From Nitratireductor sp. (lineage in GTDB: Bacteria > Pseudomonadota > Alphaproteobacteria > Rhizobiales > Rhizobiaceae), in NCBI GenBank assembly GCA_020441665.1, contig JAGRLT010000114.1, positions 1 through 54,606 of the forward strand: a stretch of 54,606 bases of DNA, given 5' to 3'. Position numbers and translations under genes: made by a program. The stretch's first letter is position 1. Every line of letters begins with the position of its first letter. Under the pieces are notes generated by a model. The model had not been told where the DNA came from, searched no databases, and was given only the letters and a program-made list of their open reading frames with translations. Positions 8,904 through 17,198 of this stretch are shown piece after piece.

Positions 8904-9607
8904 TTTCTTCTCCCTTTTTTGCTCCTGTGAGCCTCAAGCAATGGCATGCCATCCGGCGCGAAATGGCACGGAAACACCGTGCCCAGCATTTCGAGTGCGG
9001 TCTTCAGCGCGGTCGCCCGCCGGTATTCCCGACCGCCCAGCGCCAGACGCAGCCAGAGCCCTTCCTGCATCGCGTAGATGGCGGCGGTGACGGTTTCGGG
9101 ATCGAAGGTGTAGTCCGCCTCCTCCTTCGCCATGCGGCAGTTCTCGGTGAGACAGGCGCGGTATCGGGCGTCGCGCTCCCAGACCAGTTTCTGGTAGGCG
9201 GGCCGCGACTTTGCTTCCGCCATCAGCGCGAACCAGGCCGATACCTTGCGCGGCGTGCAGATCGCCCTGTCGAGATCGGCGGTGACGAGCGCGGCAAGGC
9301 GCGAGGCGGTGTCGTCGTCGCTTGCCGCATACCGCGCCTTCCAGTTCGCCTGATACTCGTCCGACATGAATTGCAGGGTTTCGATCAGCAGATTGTCCTT
9401 GCTGTCGAAGTGGAAATTGACGATGCCGCGCGACAGCCGGGCGCCGTCGGAGACATTGGCAAGCGTGGTGGAGGCATAGCCGCGCCGGGCAAGCGAATCG
9501 ATCGTCGCATTGATCAACTGCTCGCGCCGCTTCTCCTTCGATTCGCGCCGCCGCCCCGTTCCCGCGGCCTCGCCTGCTTCATCCTTCTGAGCGCTTGTTT
9601 TGGCCAA
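8900..9607 (-). CDS. TetR/BetI-family transcriptional regulator (regulator 1)
   Basis: A 235-residue repressor. The N-terminal HTH (about residues 20-65) contains RREQLINATIDSLARRGYASTT and the recognition region SRGIVNFHFDSKDNLL. The C-terminal ligand domain has BetI-like segments (WFALMAEAKSRPAYQKL, MQEGLWLRLALGG). The TTG start at 9607 has AGGAG 7-8 bases upstream, overlapping the stop region of the preceding methyltransferase gene. Because its operon carries the perfect type B palindrome (10481-10502), I infer that it autoregulates and also controls the aminotransferase/ABC region through the site at 4638-4655. It could instead sense the same ligand as regulator 2. Confidence 0.85.
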   Translation of the reverse strand: MAKTSAQKDEAGEAAGTGRRRESKEKRREQLINATIDSLARRGYASTTLANVSDGARLSRGIVNFHFDSKDNLLIETLQFMSDEYQANWKARYAASDDDTASRLAALVTADLDRAICTPRKVSAWFALMAEAKSRPAYQKLVWERDARYRACLTENCRMAKEEADYTFDPETVTAAIYAMQEGLWLRLALGGREYRRATALKTALEMLGTVFPCHFAPDGMPLLEAHRSKKGRRK

Positions 9608-9617
9608 TCGCGTGCTC

Positions 9618-10427
9618 CTAGAGCGCAGGCTTGGTCGCCCGAAGATGCGTCGGGCAGTGTTCGCCGGAATCAAGCACCTTCTGCATCGCGGTCCAGGTGC
9701 GGATGTTCTTGTCGACATAATCCCTGCTGGAGGCCGCCGAAATCCGTTCGCGCTCGGGTCCCGAAAGACGTTCGAGTTCGCCGCGCGCCACTTCCCGGTA
9801 CCAGGGGTTGCGGTTGACCGTCCTGATGTCGGTGAAACCGGCGCTGCGCATGGCCCGTTCATAGCGCTCTGCCGACGCCATGCCGAAGCTCAGCCCCTCG
9901 GCCGCGAGATAGGCCTTCATGTCCGGCGAGGGCTCGCCGTCATGGGAGGTGAGCCAGTCGCTCGCGCAGAACAGGCCGCCAGGCTTCAGCAGGCGGAAGA
10001 TTTCGGCAAACAGCGCCTCCTTGTCGCCGACATGGATCAGCGCATCCTTCGAGAAGACGATATCGAAGCTGGAATCGGCAAAGGGCAGGGGGCCCGGATC
10101 GCCGCGCAAAAACCGCACGCGCCCCTCAAGCCCCTCCCTTGCCGCGCGCCGGTTCGCCGCATCGACCACCGGCTGCTCGACATCGAAACCGGTGATCGCC
10201 GAAAGCGGATATTCGCGCGCCAGAAAGAGCGTGACGCCGCCCGACCCGCAACCGATGTCGAGCACCGTCCTGCCCGAAAAGTCGACGCCCTCCACCACGC
10301 GCCGCACCTCGTCCGGACCGCCGGGCGACAGATAGCCCTCACCCCAGAGCGCTTCCAGAAACCGGATGGCAACCGCGTCATATTCGGGCTCGGCCGGCCC
10401 GGAATGTGTGGCTTGCATTTCCGCCAT
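9618..10427 (-). CDS. SAM-dependent methyltransferase, phosphoethanolamine N-methyltransferase-like
   Basis: A 269-residue class I methyltransferase. SAM motif I is [11 protein letters not shown]. The N-terminal [10 protein letters not shown], the central SKDALIHV and the C-terminal lid ending HLRATKP resemble phosphoethanolamine N-methyltransferases of the plant/Plasmodium type (consensus recalled, not searched). The start at 10427 is chosen because GGAGG is 7 bases upstream; longer frames start inside the operator palindrome. It is the first gene of the operon with regulator 1 and the binding protein. A methyl-adding enzyme inside an otherwise degradative cluster is odd: it may methylate an intermediate, make an osmolyte, or act on a related amine. 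The substrate is undetermined. Confidence 0.75.
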   Translation of the reverse strand: MAEMQATHSGPAEPEYDAVAIRFLEALWGEGYLSPGGPDEVRRVVEGVDFSGRTVLDIGCGSGGVTLFLAREYPLSAITGFDVEQPVVDAANRRAAREGLEGRVRFLRGDPGPLPFADSSFDIVFSKDALIHVGDKEALFAEIFRLLKPGGLFCASDWLTSHDGEPSPDMKAYLAAEGLSFGMASAERYERAMRSAGFTDIRTVNRNPWYREVARGELERLSGPERERISAASSRDYVDKNIRTWTAMQKVLDSGEHCPTHLRATKPAL

Positions 10428-10480
10428 CGGCATTCCTCCCGGCCAAACTATCCGGTCGGGAGGCAGAAATTGCAACACTT

Positions 10481-10502
10481 TTATTGAATGGCCATTCAAT
10501 AA
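10481..10502. promoter_or_regulatory. Perfect 22-bp palindromic operator (type B, site 2)
   Basis: The arm TTATTGAATGG is followed with no spacer by its exact reverse complement. It lies between the stop of regulator 2 (10523) and the start of the methyltransferase gene (10427), about 54 bases before that start. It shares its 16-bp core, except one base, with the site at 4638-4655. It is inferred to be the binding site of BetI-like regulator 1, encoded in the operon it controls. Confidence 0.7.
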
Positions 10503-10522
10503 GTGATTGCCGCCAGCACCGC

Positions 10523-11143
10523 TCAGATCCTTCTGGCAAGCTCTGGCAACAGCAGGCGGACATGGGAAAGCGCGCTGTTCAACCCCATTTCACGCGTAAA
10601 GTCGGAGCCTTGCAGATGCATTTGCAGCCACAGCCCGTCGGTATGGGCATCGATCGACTGGGCAAGCCCCACCGGATCGGAAATGCGGGCGATCCCCGCG
10701 ACGTCCTCGCAGGCATGCTTCATCGCCTGAAACCGCTCTTCCTCGCTTTCGCTCGCCAGGCGGTTGTAGATCGGCTTCGCCGCCGTCTCGCCCCAGAATG
10801 CGAACCACAGGGCAAGCTTCTTGCGGGTGCAGATGGCCGGATCGAAGTCGGCGCGCACCAGGCCGACGATCCGCTCGAGCGGATCGGCGCTCGCCATGGC
10901 GGGCTGCCATGCCTGGCGATACTCCTCGAGCAGGCGCACCATCGCCTGGGTGAGCAGCCCTTCCTTGCTCTTGAAGTGAAACACCAGCACGCCTTGGGAA
11001 ACCCCGGCCGCCGAGGCGACATTGGCCAGCGTCGTGCCGCTGATGCTCTTTTCGGCGACCATTTCCACCACGGCATCGATGATTCGCGCCTGCATGCGCC
11101 GGCTCGTCGGGGAAGGGCTGTCGGCTGTCGCAACTTTTTTCAT
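10523..11143 (-). CDS. TetR/BetI-family transcriptional regulator (regulator 2)
   Basis: A 206-residue regulator. The HTH covers about residues 15-65 ([40 protein letters not shown]). The BetI C-terminal pattern is clear: [33 protein letters not shown] and a final LLLPEL. The start at 11143 keeps the divergent promoter intact; an upstream in-frame start at 11218 would overlap the neighbouring gene. It is transcribed divergently from the FAD-oxidoreductase operon with a type A palindrome between them, the standard layout of an autoregulated local repressor, so I assign it tentatively to both type A sites (1815-1830 and 11188-11207). Confidence 0.87.
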   Translation of the reverse strand: MKKVATADSPSPTSRRMQARIIDAVVEMVAEKSISGTTLANVASAAGVSQGVLVFHFKSKEGLLTQAMVRLLEEYRQAWQPAMASADPLERIVGLVRADFDPAICTRKKLALWFAFWGETAAKPIYNRLASESEEERFQAMKHACEDVAGIARISDPVGLAQSIDAHTDGLWLQMHLQGSDFTREMGLNSALSHVRLLLPELARRI

Positions 11144-11162
11144 CGATCTCTGATTAGCCAAC

Positions 11163-11207
11163 TGGACAAATTCGGCAAAGCGGAATATTTTGAGTAAACA
11201 CTCAAAA
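11163..11207 (+). promoter_or_regulatory. Promoter with overlapping type A operator (site 2)
   Basis: TGGACA (11163-11168), 17-base spacer, TATTTT (11186-11191), then the inverted repeat TTTTGAGT-N4-ACTCAAAA (11188-11207), which overlaps the -10 box and probable start site. It is 12 bases upstream of the TTG start of the first FAD oxidoreductase. Core and flanking A-tract match the Rieske site (1815-1830) at all but one position. The layout predicts repression by steric blocking of RNA polymerase. Confidence 0.7.
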
Positions 11208-11219
11208 AATGAGGTCACG

Positions 11220-12836
11220 TTGGCAGGTTCCTCGAAATTCGATGCTATCGTCGTCGGTGCCGGCCATAACGGCCTGATTGCCGCCTGTTTCCTCGCCCGG
11301 GCGGGTCTGAAAGTGCTGGCGGTCGAGAAGGCGCCGCATGTGGGTGGCGCGGCGGTCAGCCTTTCGCTGACGCCTGGCTGGACCTATTCGAACTGTTCCT
11401 ATGTCTGCTCGCTGCTGCGGCCGGAAATCGTTCGCGCGCTGGAACTGCCGAAATTCGGCCTTCAGGTGATCCCCTATGAGAGCGGCGCCACCTTCAATTC
11501 CCGGGGCGAGTATTTTGCCTATTTTTCCGACCATGACGCGCTGCGCCGGGAACTGACGCGCCATTCGCCGCACGATGCCGACAATTACGAGCAATATGCC
11601 CGCGCGGTGATGCGGCAATGCCGCTTGATCAAGCCGCTGCTGATGCGCACGGCGCCCGATCCCGTTCGCCTGCGCCCGCGCGACATATCCGAACTTCTCT
11701 ACATTCTGAGGCGCTTTCACGATCTCGGCCCGCGTGAAATGGCGGAGACCATCCGCTTCTGGACCATGTCGATCGCCGAATATCTCGACCAGTTCTTCGA
11801 AACCCCGATCGTCAAGGCGCACCTTGCCGGCTCCGGCATCATCGGAACCGGGCTCGGTCCCTATTCGCCGGGAACCGCCTATGTGCTGCTGCACCACTAT
11901 ATGGGCGAGGTCGATGGCGCGATCGGCGCCTGGGGCTTTGCCCGTGGCGGCATGGGCGCGATCACCCAGGCGCTCGCCGCATCGTTTGCCGCAAGCGGCG
12001 GCGAAATCCGCACCGGCTCGGGCCTCGACCGGTTTGTCGTCCGCAATGGCAGGGTGACGGGGGTCGTGCTCGAAAACGGCGACACCTTCGAAGCCCGCAC
12101 CGTGGTCTCGGGCATGGATGTCCGGCGCACCTTCATCGAGCATACCGAGGAAGGAGACCTGCCGGCAGCCTTCGTGAAGGCCGTCAAGCGCTATCGTTTC
12201 CGCGGCTCTTCGGGCAAGCTCAACATCGCGCTGGACGGCATGCCGACCTTCACCGGCGCGCCCAAGGATGCGCGCTTCCTCAAGGGCGATCTGCATTTTC
12301 TCGACGACATGCCGGAGATCGAGCGCGCCTATGACGACTGGAAGGCCGGGCGCTGGTCGGCAAGTCCCTATGTCGACTTCCTGATCCCGACCCAGATCGA
12401 CCCGACCATGGCGCCGCCCGGCAAGCATTATGCCACCGTCTTCGTTCAATACGCGCCCTATCATCTTGCCGAGGGCGAATGGGACGATGCCAATCGCGAG
12501 GCCTTCGCCGAAACGGTGATCGCGAAGATTTCCCGCCACAGCCCGGACTTCCGCAAGCTGATCGTCCACAAGGAAGTGCGCTCGCCGCTCGACATCGAGC
12601 GCGAGACCGGGCTTAGCGAGGGCAACATCTTCCAGGGCGAGCTCACCTTCGACCAGTTGCTCTTCAACCGGCCGGTGCCGGGCTATGCGCAATACCGCTC
12701 GCCGATCCGCGGACTCTATATGTGCGGCTCGGCCACCCATCCGGGTGGCGGCGTGATGGGCGCGCCCGGTGCCAATGCGGCGCGCGAAATCCTGTCGGAC
12801 CTCGGCCGCCGGATCGACATGGGGGCGGCGGCATGA
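11220..12836 (+). CDS. CrtI/phytoene-desaturase-like FAD oxidoreductase 1
   Basis: A 538-residue flavoprotein. The N-terminal FAD-binding motif is VVGAGHNGLIAACFLARAG followed by EKAPHVGG. The C-terminal FAD-contact segment YMCGSATHPGGGVMGAPGAN is typical of phytoene-desaturase/PYROXD2-like proteins. The start is TTG 11220 with GAGG 5 bases upstream; an apparent earlier start at 11190 lies inside the operator. The stop overlaps the start of a second protein of the same family (ATGA, 12833-12836). No carotenoid genes are present, so it more likely oxidises a C-N or C-C bond of a small catabolite in concert with the following GcvT-like enzyme. The reaction is unknown. Confidence 0.87.
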   Translation: MAGSSKFDAIVVGAGHNGLIAACFLARAGLKVLAVEKAPHVGGAAVSLSLTPGWTYSNCSYVCSLLRPEIVRALELPKFGLQVIPYESGATFNSRGEYFAYFSDHDALRRELTRHSPHDADNYEQYARAVMRQCRLIKPLLMRTAPDPVRLRPRDISELLYILRRFHDLGPREMAETIRFWTMSIAEYLDQFFETPIVKAHLAGSGIIGTGLGPYSPGTAYVLLHHYMGEVDGAIGAWGFARGGMGAITQALAASFAASGGEIRTGSGLDRFVVRNGRVTGVVLENGDTFEARTVVSGMDVRRTFIEHTEEGDLPAAFVKAVKRYRFRGSSGKLNIALDGMPTFTGAPKDARFLKGDLHFLDDMPEIERAYDDWKAGRWSASPYVDFLIPTQIDPTMAPPGKHYATVFVQYAPYHLAEGEWDDANREAFAETVIAKISRHSPDFRKLIVHKEVRSPLDIERETGLSEGNIFQGELTFDQLLFNRPVPGYAQYRSPIRGLYMCGSATHPGGGVMGAPGANAAREILSDLGRRIDMGAAA

Positions 12837-14329
12837 CCGGCGCCCCCGACGCGATCGTCATTGGCGGCGGCCATAACGGCCTTGTCGCGGCGGCCCTGCT
12901 TGCCCGGCGCGGCATGCGGCCGCTGGTGCTCGAAGCCCGTAACCATGCCGGCGGCATGCTGGGGGATGCCGAATTTCCCATTTCGCCCATGCCCTTCGCC
13001 CTGCGCCCGGAAATCTGCCGAGCGCTCGCGATCGATGTCGCCACCCGTCCGATGGAAACCATCGTCGCATCGCCCCTGAATAGCTTGAGCGGTACGCTGC
13101 GGGTTTCCGGCAGCCGGCTCGACGGCGGCAGCCCGCAGCAGGCCGAAGCCTTCCGCCAGCTCGTGGAGCGCCTTGCCCGCCAGGCCGAGGCGCTTTCCGG
13201 CATGCTGCTGCGCGCCCCGCCACGGCTCGATGGCGCAGGCCCGCGCGACTTGCTGGCGCTCGCCGGAACGGGCTGGAAACTGCGCCGCCTCGGCAAGGTC
13301 GATCTGCGCGATCTGCTGCGCATCGCGCTGTCCAATGTCCACGACCTGGTGGAGGACGAGCTTGGCCTGGGCCTGCCCGGCGCGCTGCTGGCGATGGAGG
13401 CGACCCTGGGCGGCGCCATGGGTCCGCGCTCGCCGGGCACCGTATTGACCCTGCTCTACCGCATGGCTTCAAATGGTGGCCGGCGCATGATGCCCGTGGG
13501 CGGTCCCGGCGCTCTGACGCAGGCGCTCGCAGCCGCGGTGACGCGGGCAGGAGGCGAAATCCGCCTTAATGCGCCGGTCGAGAGAATCCTGGTCGAAGGC
13601 GACCGCGCCGCCGGCGTCGCCCTGTCGAATGGCGAGATCGTGCGGGCTTCGCTGGTGCTTTCCTCCGCCGCGCCGCGCACGACCCTGCTCGACCTTCTGG
13701 GGCCCGGACATCTCGATGCCGAATGGGTCCGCCGCTGCCGGAACATGGCTTGCACGGGCATGGTGGCGCGGCTCGATTTCGATCTCTTAGCACCGCCACG
13801 GCTTGCCGGCGGCGAGGTGCTCGAAGCCGATCAGCGTCTCGTCGTCGCGGCCGATGCCGGGACGGTCGAAACCGCCTTCAACGCCGCGAAACATGGCAAA
13901 TTGCCCGACGATCCGGTGATGGAGGCCTGTTACGACGCTGGCAGCAGGCGCCTGCGCGTCAGCGTGCAATTCATTCCCCATTCGCCCCGGGGCGGCTGGA
14001 CCGAGGCCAACCGCCAGATGCTGGAAACATCGGTCAGGCGGCAGCTGGGCTTCGTGCTCGCCGGGTTCGAGGACAGCGTCACGGCGAGCCGGATGATGGC
14101 CCCCGCCGACATCGAAACCGCCTATGGCATACCGGGCGGGCACTGGCATCACGGCGAACTGCGCATCGACCAGATGCTGATGCTGCGGCCGTTCGACGGC
14201 GCGGCGGGATATCGCATGCCGGTCGAGGGGCTCTATCTGTGCGGCGCGGGCTCCCATCCCGGCGGCGACATCTCCGGCGCGCCGGGCTTCAACGCCGCCA
14301 ATGCCGCTCTGGCGGCGAGGAGACACTGA
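12833..14329 (+). CDS. CrtI/phytoene-desaturase-like FAD oxidoreductase 2
   Basis: A 498-residue paralogue of the preceding protein. FAD motif is VIGGGHNGLVAAALLARRG with EARNHAGGMLG, and the C-terminal segment is YLCGAGSHPGGDISGAPGFN. It is translationally coupled to both neighbours (ATGA overlap upstream; TGATG overlap at 14327-14331 downstream), suggesting fixed stoichiometry. It is shorter in the middle than partner 1 and diverged, so the two probably form a heteromer or act on successive intermediates rather than being redundant. Confidence 0.86.
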   Translation: MTGAPDAIVIGGGHNGLVAAALLARRGMRPLVLEARNHAGGMLGDAEFPISPMPFALRPEICRALAIDVATRPMETIVASPLNSLSGTLRVSGSRLDGGSPQQAEAFRQLVERLARQAEALSGMLLRAPPRLDGAGPRDLLALAGTGWKLRRLGKVDLRDLLRIALSNVHDLVEDELGLGLPGALLAMEATLGGAMGPRSPGTVLTLLYRMASNGGRRMMPVGGPGALTQALAAAVTRAGGEIRLNAPVERILVEGDRAAGVALSNGEIVRASLVLSSAAPRTTLLDLLGPGHLDAEWVRRCRNMACTGMVARLDFDLLAPPRLAGGEVLEADQRLVVAADAGTVETAFNAAKHGKLPDDPVMEACYDAGSRRLRVSVQFIPHSPRGGWTEANRQMLETSVRRQLGFVLAGFEDSVTASRMMAPADIETAYGIPGGHWHHGELRIDQMLMLRPFDGAAGYRMPVEGLYLCGAGSHPGGDISGAPGFNAANAALAARRH

Positions 14330-15564
14330 TGGTGAAACCCACGCAAGGGGCGCCCCGGCGCCGTATCGCCCCTCAGGTCATCCCTCAGGTTATCACCGGC
14401 CTCGAACCAGGCCCCTTTCACGCCCGCATCGCCGCGCTCAACCACCAGCATGCCTGGACCAACTGGATGGGCTTTGCCTCGCCCGCCGTTCTCGACAGCG
14501 TCGAGTTCGAGTATTTCGCCATCCGCAATCAGACAACGCTGTTCGACATCTCGCCGATGTGCAAATACGCCATCGAAGGGCCGGATGCCGAGCGCGTCGT
14601 CAACCGGCTCGTCACCCGCGACATCGGCAGGCTTTCCCCCGGCAGGGTCACCTATGCGATCTGGTGCGACGAGGACGGCCAGGTCATCGATGACGGCACG
14701 ATCTTCCGCCTTGCCGACGATTGCTTCCGCCTCTGCTGCCAGGAACCGCAGCTTGCCTGGCTGAGCGACATCGCCTGGGGCTTCGACGTCACCATCCGCG
14801 ATGTCAGCCGCGAGATCGCGGCGCTTTCCCTGCAGGGTCCGACCAGCGCGGCCTTGCTGCGCTCGCTCGGCGTCAAGGCGATCGAGGCTTTGAAACCCTT
14901 CGGCATCGCTTCCATCCGGATCGGCGAGTGCGAAGTCGACGTGTCGCGCACCGGTTTTACCGGCGATCTCGGCTACGAATTGTGGATGCGGCCGCCCGAC
15001 GCCGCCCGGGTCTGGGACCGGCTGATGGCGGCGGGCGACAATTGGGGCCTGCGTGCGATCGGCTATCAGGCGGTCGAGATGGCGCGCATCGAGGCCGGTT
15101 TCCTGCTGCCCAAGATCGACTTTCTTTCGGCCCGTTCGGCGCTCAGGACCAACCGTCCCTCGACCCCGTTCGAGCTTGGCCTCGACGCGATGGTCGATCT
15201 TGCCAAGCCCCATTTCAACGGCAGGCGGGCGCTGCTGCGGCTTGCCGGCGAAAGGCCGGCGCGCAAGCTCTTCGCGGTCGAGATCGAGCGCGACAAGCCG
15301 GCGGCGAACGCCCTGGTCTATCACCGCCGCAAGCGCGAGGTCGGCATGATCACCTCGGCACTGTGGTCGCCGACCTGCAAGCGCAACATCGCCTATGCCT
15401 GGCTCGATGCGCCCTTCGGCCAGACCGGGACCGACGATCTCTGGGTCGAGATCTATCTGCAGCGCGAAATCCGCTGGGAACGCCGCATGGCACGCTGCCG
15501 CATCGTCGACAAGCCGTTTTTCGTCCATCAGCGGCGGCGCCAGACACCGCCTGCAAATATGTGA
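14329..15564 (+). CDS. GcvT-like aminomethyltransferase / folate-dependent demethylase
   Basis: A 411-residue protein of the GcvT/DmdA family. Family segments include TLFDISPMCKYAIEGPDAE, DEDGQVIDDGTIFR (with the conserved Asp region), LQGPTSAALL, RTGFTGDLGYELW and MARIEAGF. These proteins transfer a C1 group from an amine or sulfonium donor to tetrahydrofolate. It is not the glycine-cleavage T protein, which is encoded at 49308-50384. Co-operonic with two FAD oxidoreductases, it would suit oxidation of an N-methyl group followed by C1 capture on folate, as in dimethylglycine/sarcosine dehydrogenase systems where both activities are fused. Donor unknown. Confidence 0.83.
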   Translation: MVKPTQGAPRRRIAPQVIPQVITGLEPGPFHARIAALNHQHAWTNWMGFASPAVLDSVEFEYFAIRNQTTLFDISPMCKYAIEGPDAERVVNRLVTRDIGRLSPGRVTYAIWCDEDGQVIDDGTIFRLADDCFRLCCQEPQLAWLSDIAWGFDVTIRDVSREIAALSLQGPTSAALLRSLGVKAIEALKPFGIASIRIGECEVDVSRTGFTGDLGYELWMRPPDAARVWDRLMAAGDNWGLRAIGYQAVEMARIEAGFLLPKIDFLSARSALRTNRPSTPFELGLDAMVDLAKPHFNGRRALLRLAGERPARKLFAVEIERDKPAANALVYHRRKREVGMITSALWSPTCKRNIAYAWLDAPFGQTGTDDLWVEIYLQREIRWERRMARCRIVDKPFFVHQRRRQTPPANM

Positions 15565-15579
15565 AACCGGGGGAGGGCG

Positions 15580-15810
15580 ATGAAGGCACTGCCGCAGATC
15601 AGGGCGGTTTGCGACGAGGACGAACGGCAACTGGCCCTGCTGGCAACGCCTCTGGGCAGAGCCGGCTCCGGCATGACGCGCTATGCCGCCGCCATGTATT
15701 TTCACCGCTCCGGCCGTCTGGACGACGATCTGCTCGAAGCCTACCGCATCTGCTGCAAGCTCGATCACGAGGATGTGCTCGCGGTTCTGAAAAGCCGGGA
15801 AAAATCCTGA
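15580..15810 (+). CDS. Small uncharacterised protein (76 aa) of the FAD/GcvT operon
   Basis: A 76-residue soluble protein with no signal peptide or membrane helix. It has a very good ribosome binding site (GGGGGAGGG just upstream) and begins 15 bases after the GcvT-like stop, so it is translated from the same message. It is rich in predicted helical segments, with cysteines at residues 11, 58 and 59 (VCDEDE; RICCKLD). I do not recognise the family. Position suggests an accessory or small subunit of the neighbouring oxidoreductase/demethylase proteins. Confidence 0.7.
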   Translation: MKALPQIRAVCDEDERQLALLATPLGRAGSGMTRYAAAMYFHRSGRLDDDLLEAYRICCKLDHEDVLAVLKSREKS

Positions 15811-15927
15811 GCCTGGCATGCCGGACCTGTTCGCCGGGCGCCGCAAAACGGCGTAATAAGCCATTGCATTGCCTCGATGCGGCGGGCAGAACTGCCGACT
15901 TGCAGGCACTGCCGGCCTGCTTGATCG

Positions 15928-17184
15928 ATGGATGCAGGAATGGCCTTTTCTCCCGAATTGCTGGCGGAAATCCGCGCCCGGTTTGCCCATGTGGATCGTT
16001 GCCCGTTTCAGGGCGAGCGGGTCTTCTTCGAAAATGCCGGCGGCGCCCTGACGCTGAAATCGGTGGTCGAAACCTCGGCCGGATTTGCCGCCATTCCCGA
16101 CAATCAGGGCCGCGACAACATCGCGTCGAAGGCGCTGGTCGACATCATTCAAAAGGCCCGCCAAGACGCCCATGGCCTGTTCAACGCTTCGGGCGGCCAG
16201 ATATTTGTCGGCGAAAGCGGCACCGAGCTTCTGTTCCGCCTGATCCGCAGCGCCTGCGTGGCGAGCGGCGAGGGCGGCAGCGCGGTCTTCTCCACCGTCG
16301 AACACCCGGCAACCCGCAGCGCCATCGCCCATTGGGCGACGGTGACCGGCAAGGAACTGCTCGCCGTGGTTCACGACGATGCTGCGGGCTCGGTCGGTGC
16401 GCAAGCCTATGCGGCGAGCGTGCGGCCCGACACCAGGGTCGCGACCATCCTGCATTGTTCGCCGGTCACCGGCATCGGCAACGATGTCGCCGCCATCGCG
16501 GCGGCGATCCGCACCACCGCACCCGATTGCTTCATCATCGTCGACGGCATCCAGTTTGCCGCCCATGGCGCGATCGACATCGACGCCTATGGCATCGACG
16601 GCTATGTGGTTTCGCCCTACAAGATGTTCTCGCGCCACGGCTACGGCCTTGCCTGGATTTCCGACCGGCTTGGCGCGGTGCCGCATGAAAGGCTGATCGA
16701 TGGGCCGGAACTCAATTGGGAATTCGGCACCCGCGATACCGGCTCCTACGCGACCTTTTCGGACGTGGTCGCCTATCTCGACTGGCTCGGCGCACACTTT
16801 ACCGCCTCGGCCGGCCGGCGTGCCCGGATCGAGGCTGCCGCTTCCGCCATCCAGGCGCAGGAACACGATCTCTGCACGCTGATGCTGGAAGGCGAGGGCA
16901 ATCTGACCGGCCTTGCCCATCTGCCGGGGGTCGGCATCGTCGCCGGCGCCGGCAATGAAGGCCGCAAGGGGCTGGTGAGTTTCTGGAAGGACGGTATGCC
17001 GGCGGCGGAAATCGTCGCGAAGCTCAACGAGGCCGGCATCCGCACCCATGTCCGCAAGGCCGACCACTATTCAGCCAATATCCTCGCCCCGCTCGGCCTC
17101 GAGGCCTGCGTACGCGTCTCCGTCTGCCATTACAATTCGCGCGACGAGGTCAAGAAAATGCTCTCGGTGCTCAACAGCCTGTAG
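15928..17184 (+). CDS. Class V aminotransferase / cysteine-desulfurase-like PLP enzyme
   Basis: A 418-residue fold-type I PLP enzyme of the NifS/isopenicillin-N-epimerase-like class V group. Visible features are FENAGGALT near the N-terminus, the GGQIFVGESGTELLFRL phosphate-loop region, LHCSPVTGIGNDV, IIVDGIQFAAHGAID with the PLP-contact Asp and His, and VVSPYKMFSRHGYG with the Schiff-base lysine. It does not show the flexible active-site cysteine loop of housekeeping IscS, so desulfurase activity is uncertain; C-N or C-S lyase or epimerase chemistry is equally possible. The start is 15928, or in-frame ATG 15940. It lies 117 bases after the small protein, probably in the same unit. Confidence 0.85.
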   Translation: MDAGMAFSPELLAEIRARFAHVDRCPFQGERVFFENAGGALTLKSVVETSAGFAAIPDNQGRDNIASKALVDIIQKARQDAHGLFNASGGQIFVGESGTELLFRLIRSACVASGEGGSAVFSTVEHPATRSAIAHWATVTGKELLAVVHDDAAGSVGAQAYAASVRPDTRVATILHCSPVTGIGNDVAAIAAAIRTTAPDCFIIVDGIQFAAHGAIDIDAYGIDGYVVSPYKMFSRHGYGLAWISDRLGAVPHERLIDGPELNWEFGTRDTGSYATFSDVVAYLDWLGAHFTASAGRRARIEAAASAIQAQEHDLCTLMLEGEGNLTGLAHLPGVGIVAGAGNEGRKGLVSFWKDGMPAAEIVAKLNEAGIRTHVRKADHYSANILAPLGLEACVRVSVCHYNSRDEVKKMLSVLNSL

Positions 17185-17198
17185 AGCATGCAGGCGCT

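Noticed and set aside
11190-11219. Apparent TTG start of FAD oxidoreductase 1 at 11190
   Set aside because: It lies inside the operator and -10 region. TTG 11220 with GAGG 5 bases upstream is a better start.
11220-14329. Carotenoid desaturase genes
   Set aside because: The two CrtI-like proteins look like carotenoid enzymes by motif, but there is no crtB, crtE or crtY nearby, and their operon contains a GcvT-like gene under an amine-type regulator.
14233-17067. 944-codon minus-strand open frame opposite the GcvT-like and class V genes
   Set aside because: Translation lacks any domain and mirrors codons of well-supported plus-strand genes; it is an antisense artefact of high GC content.
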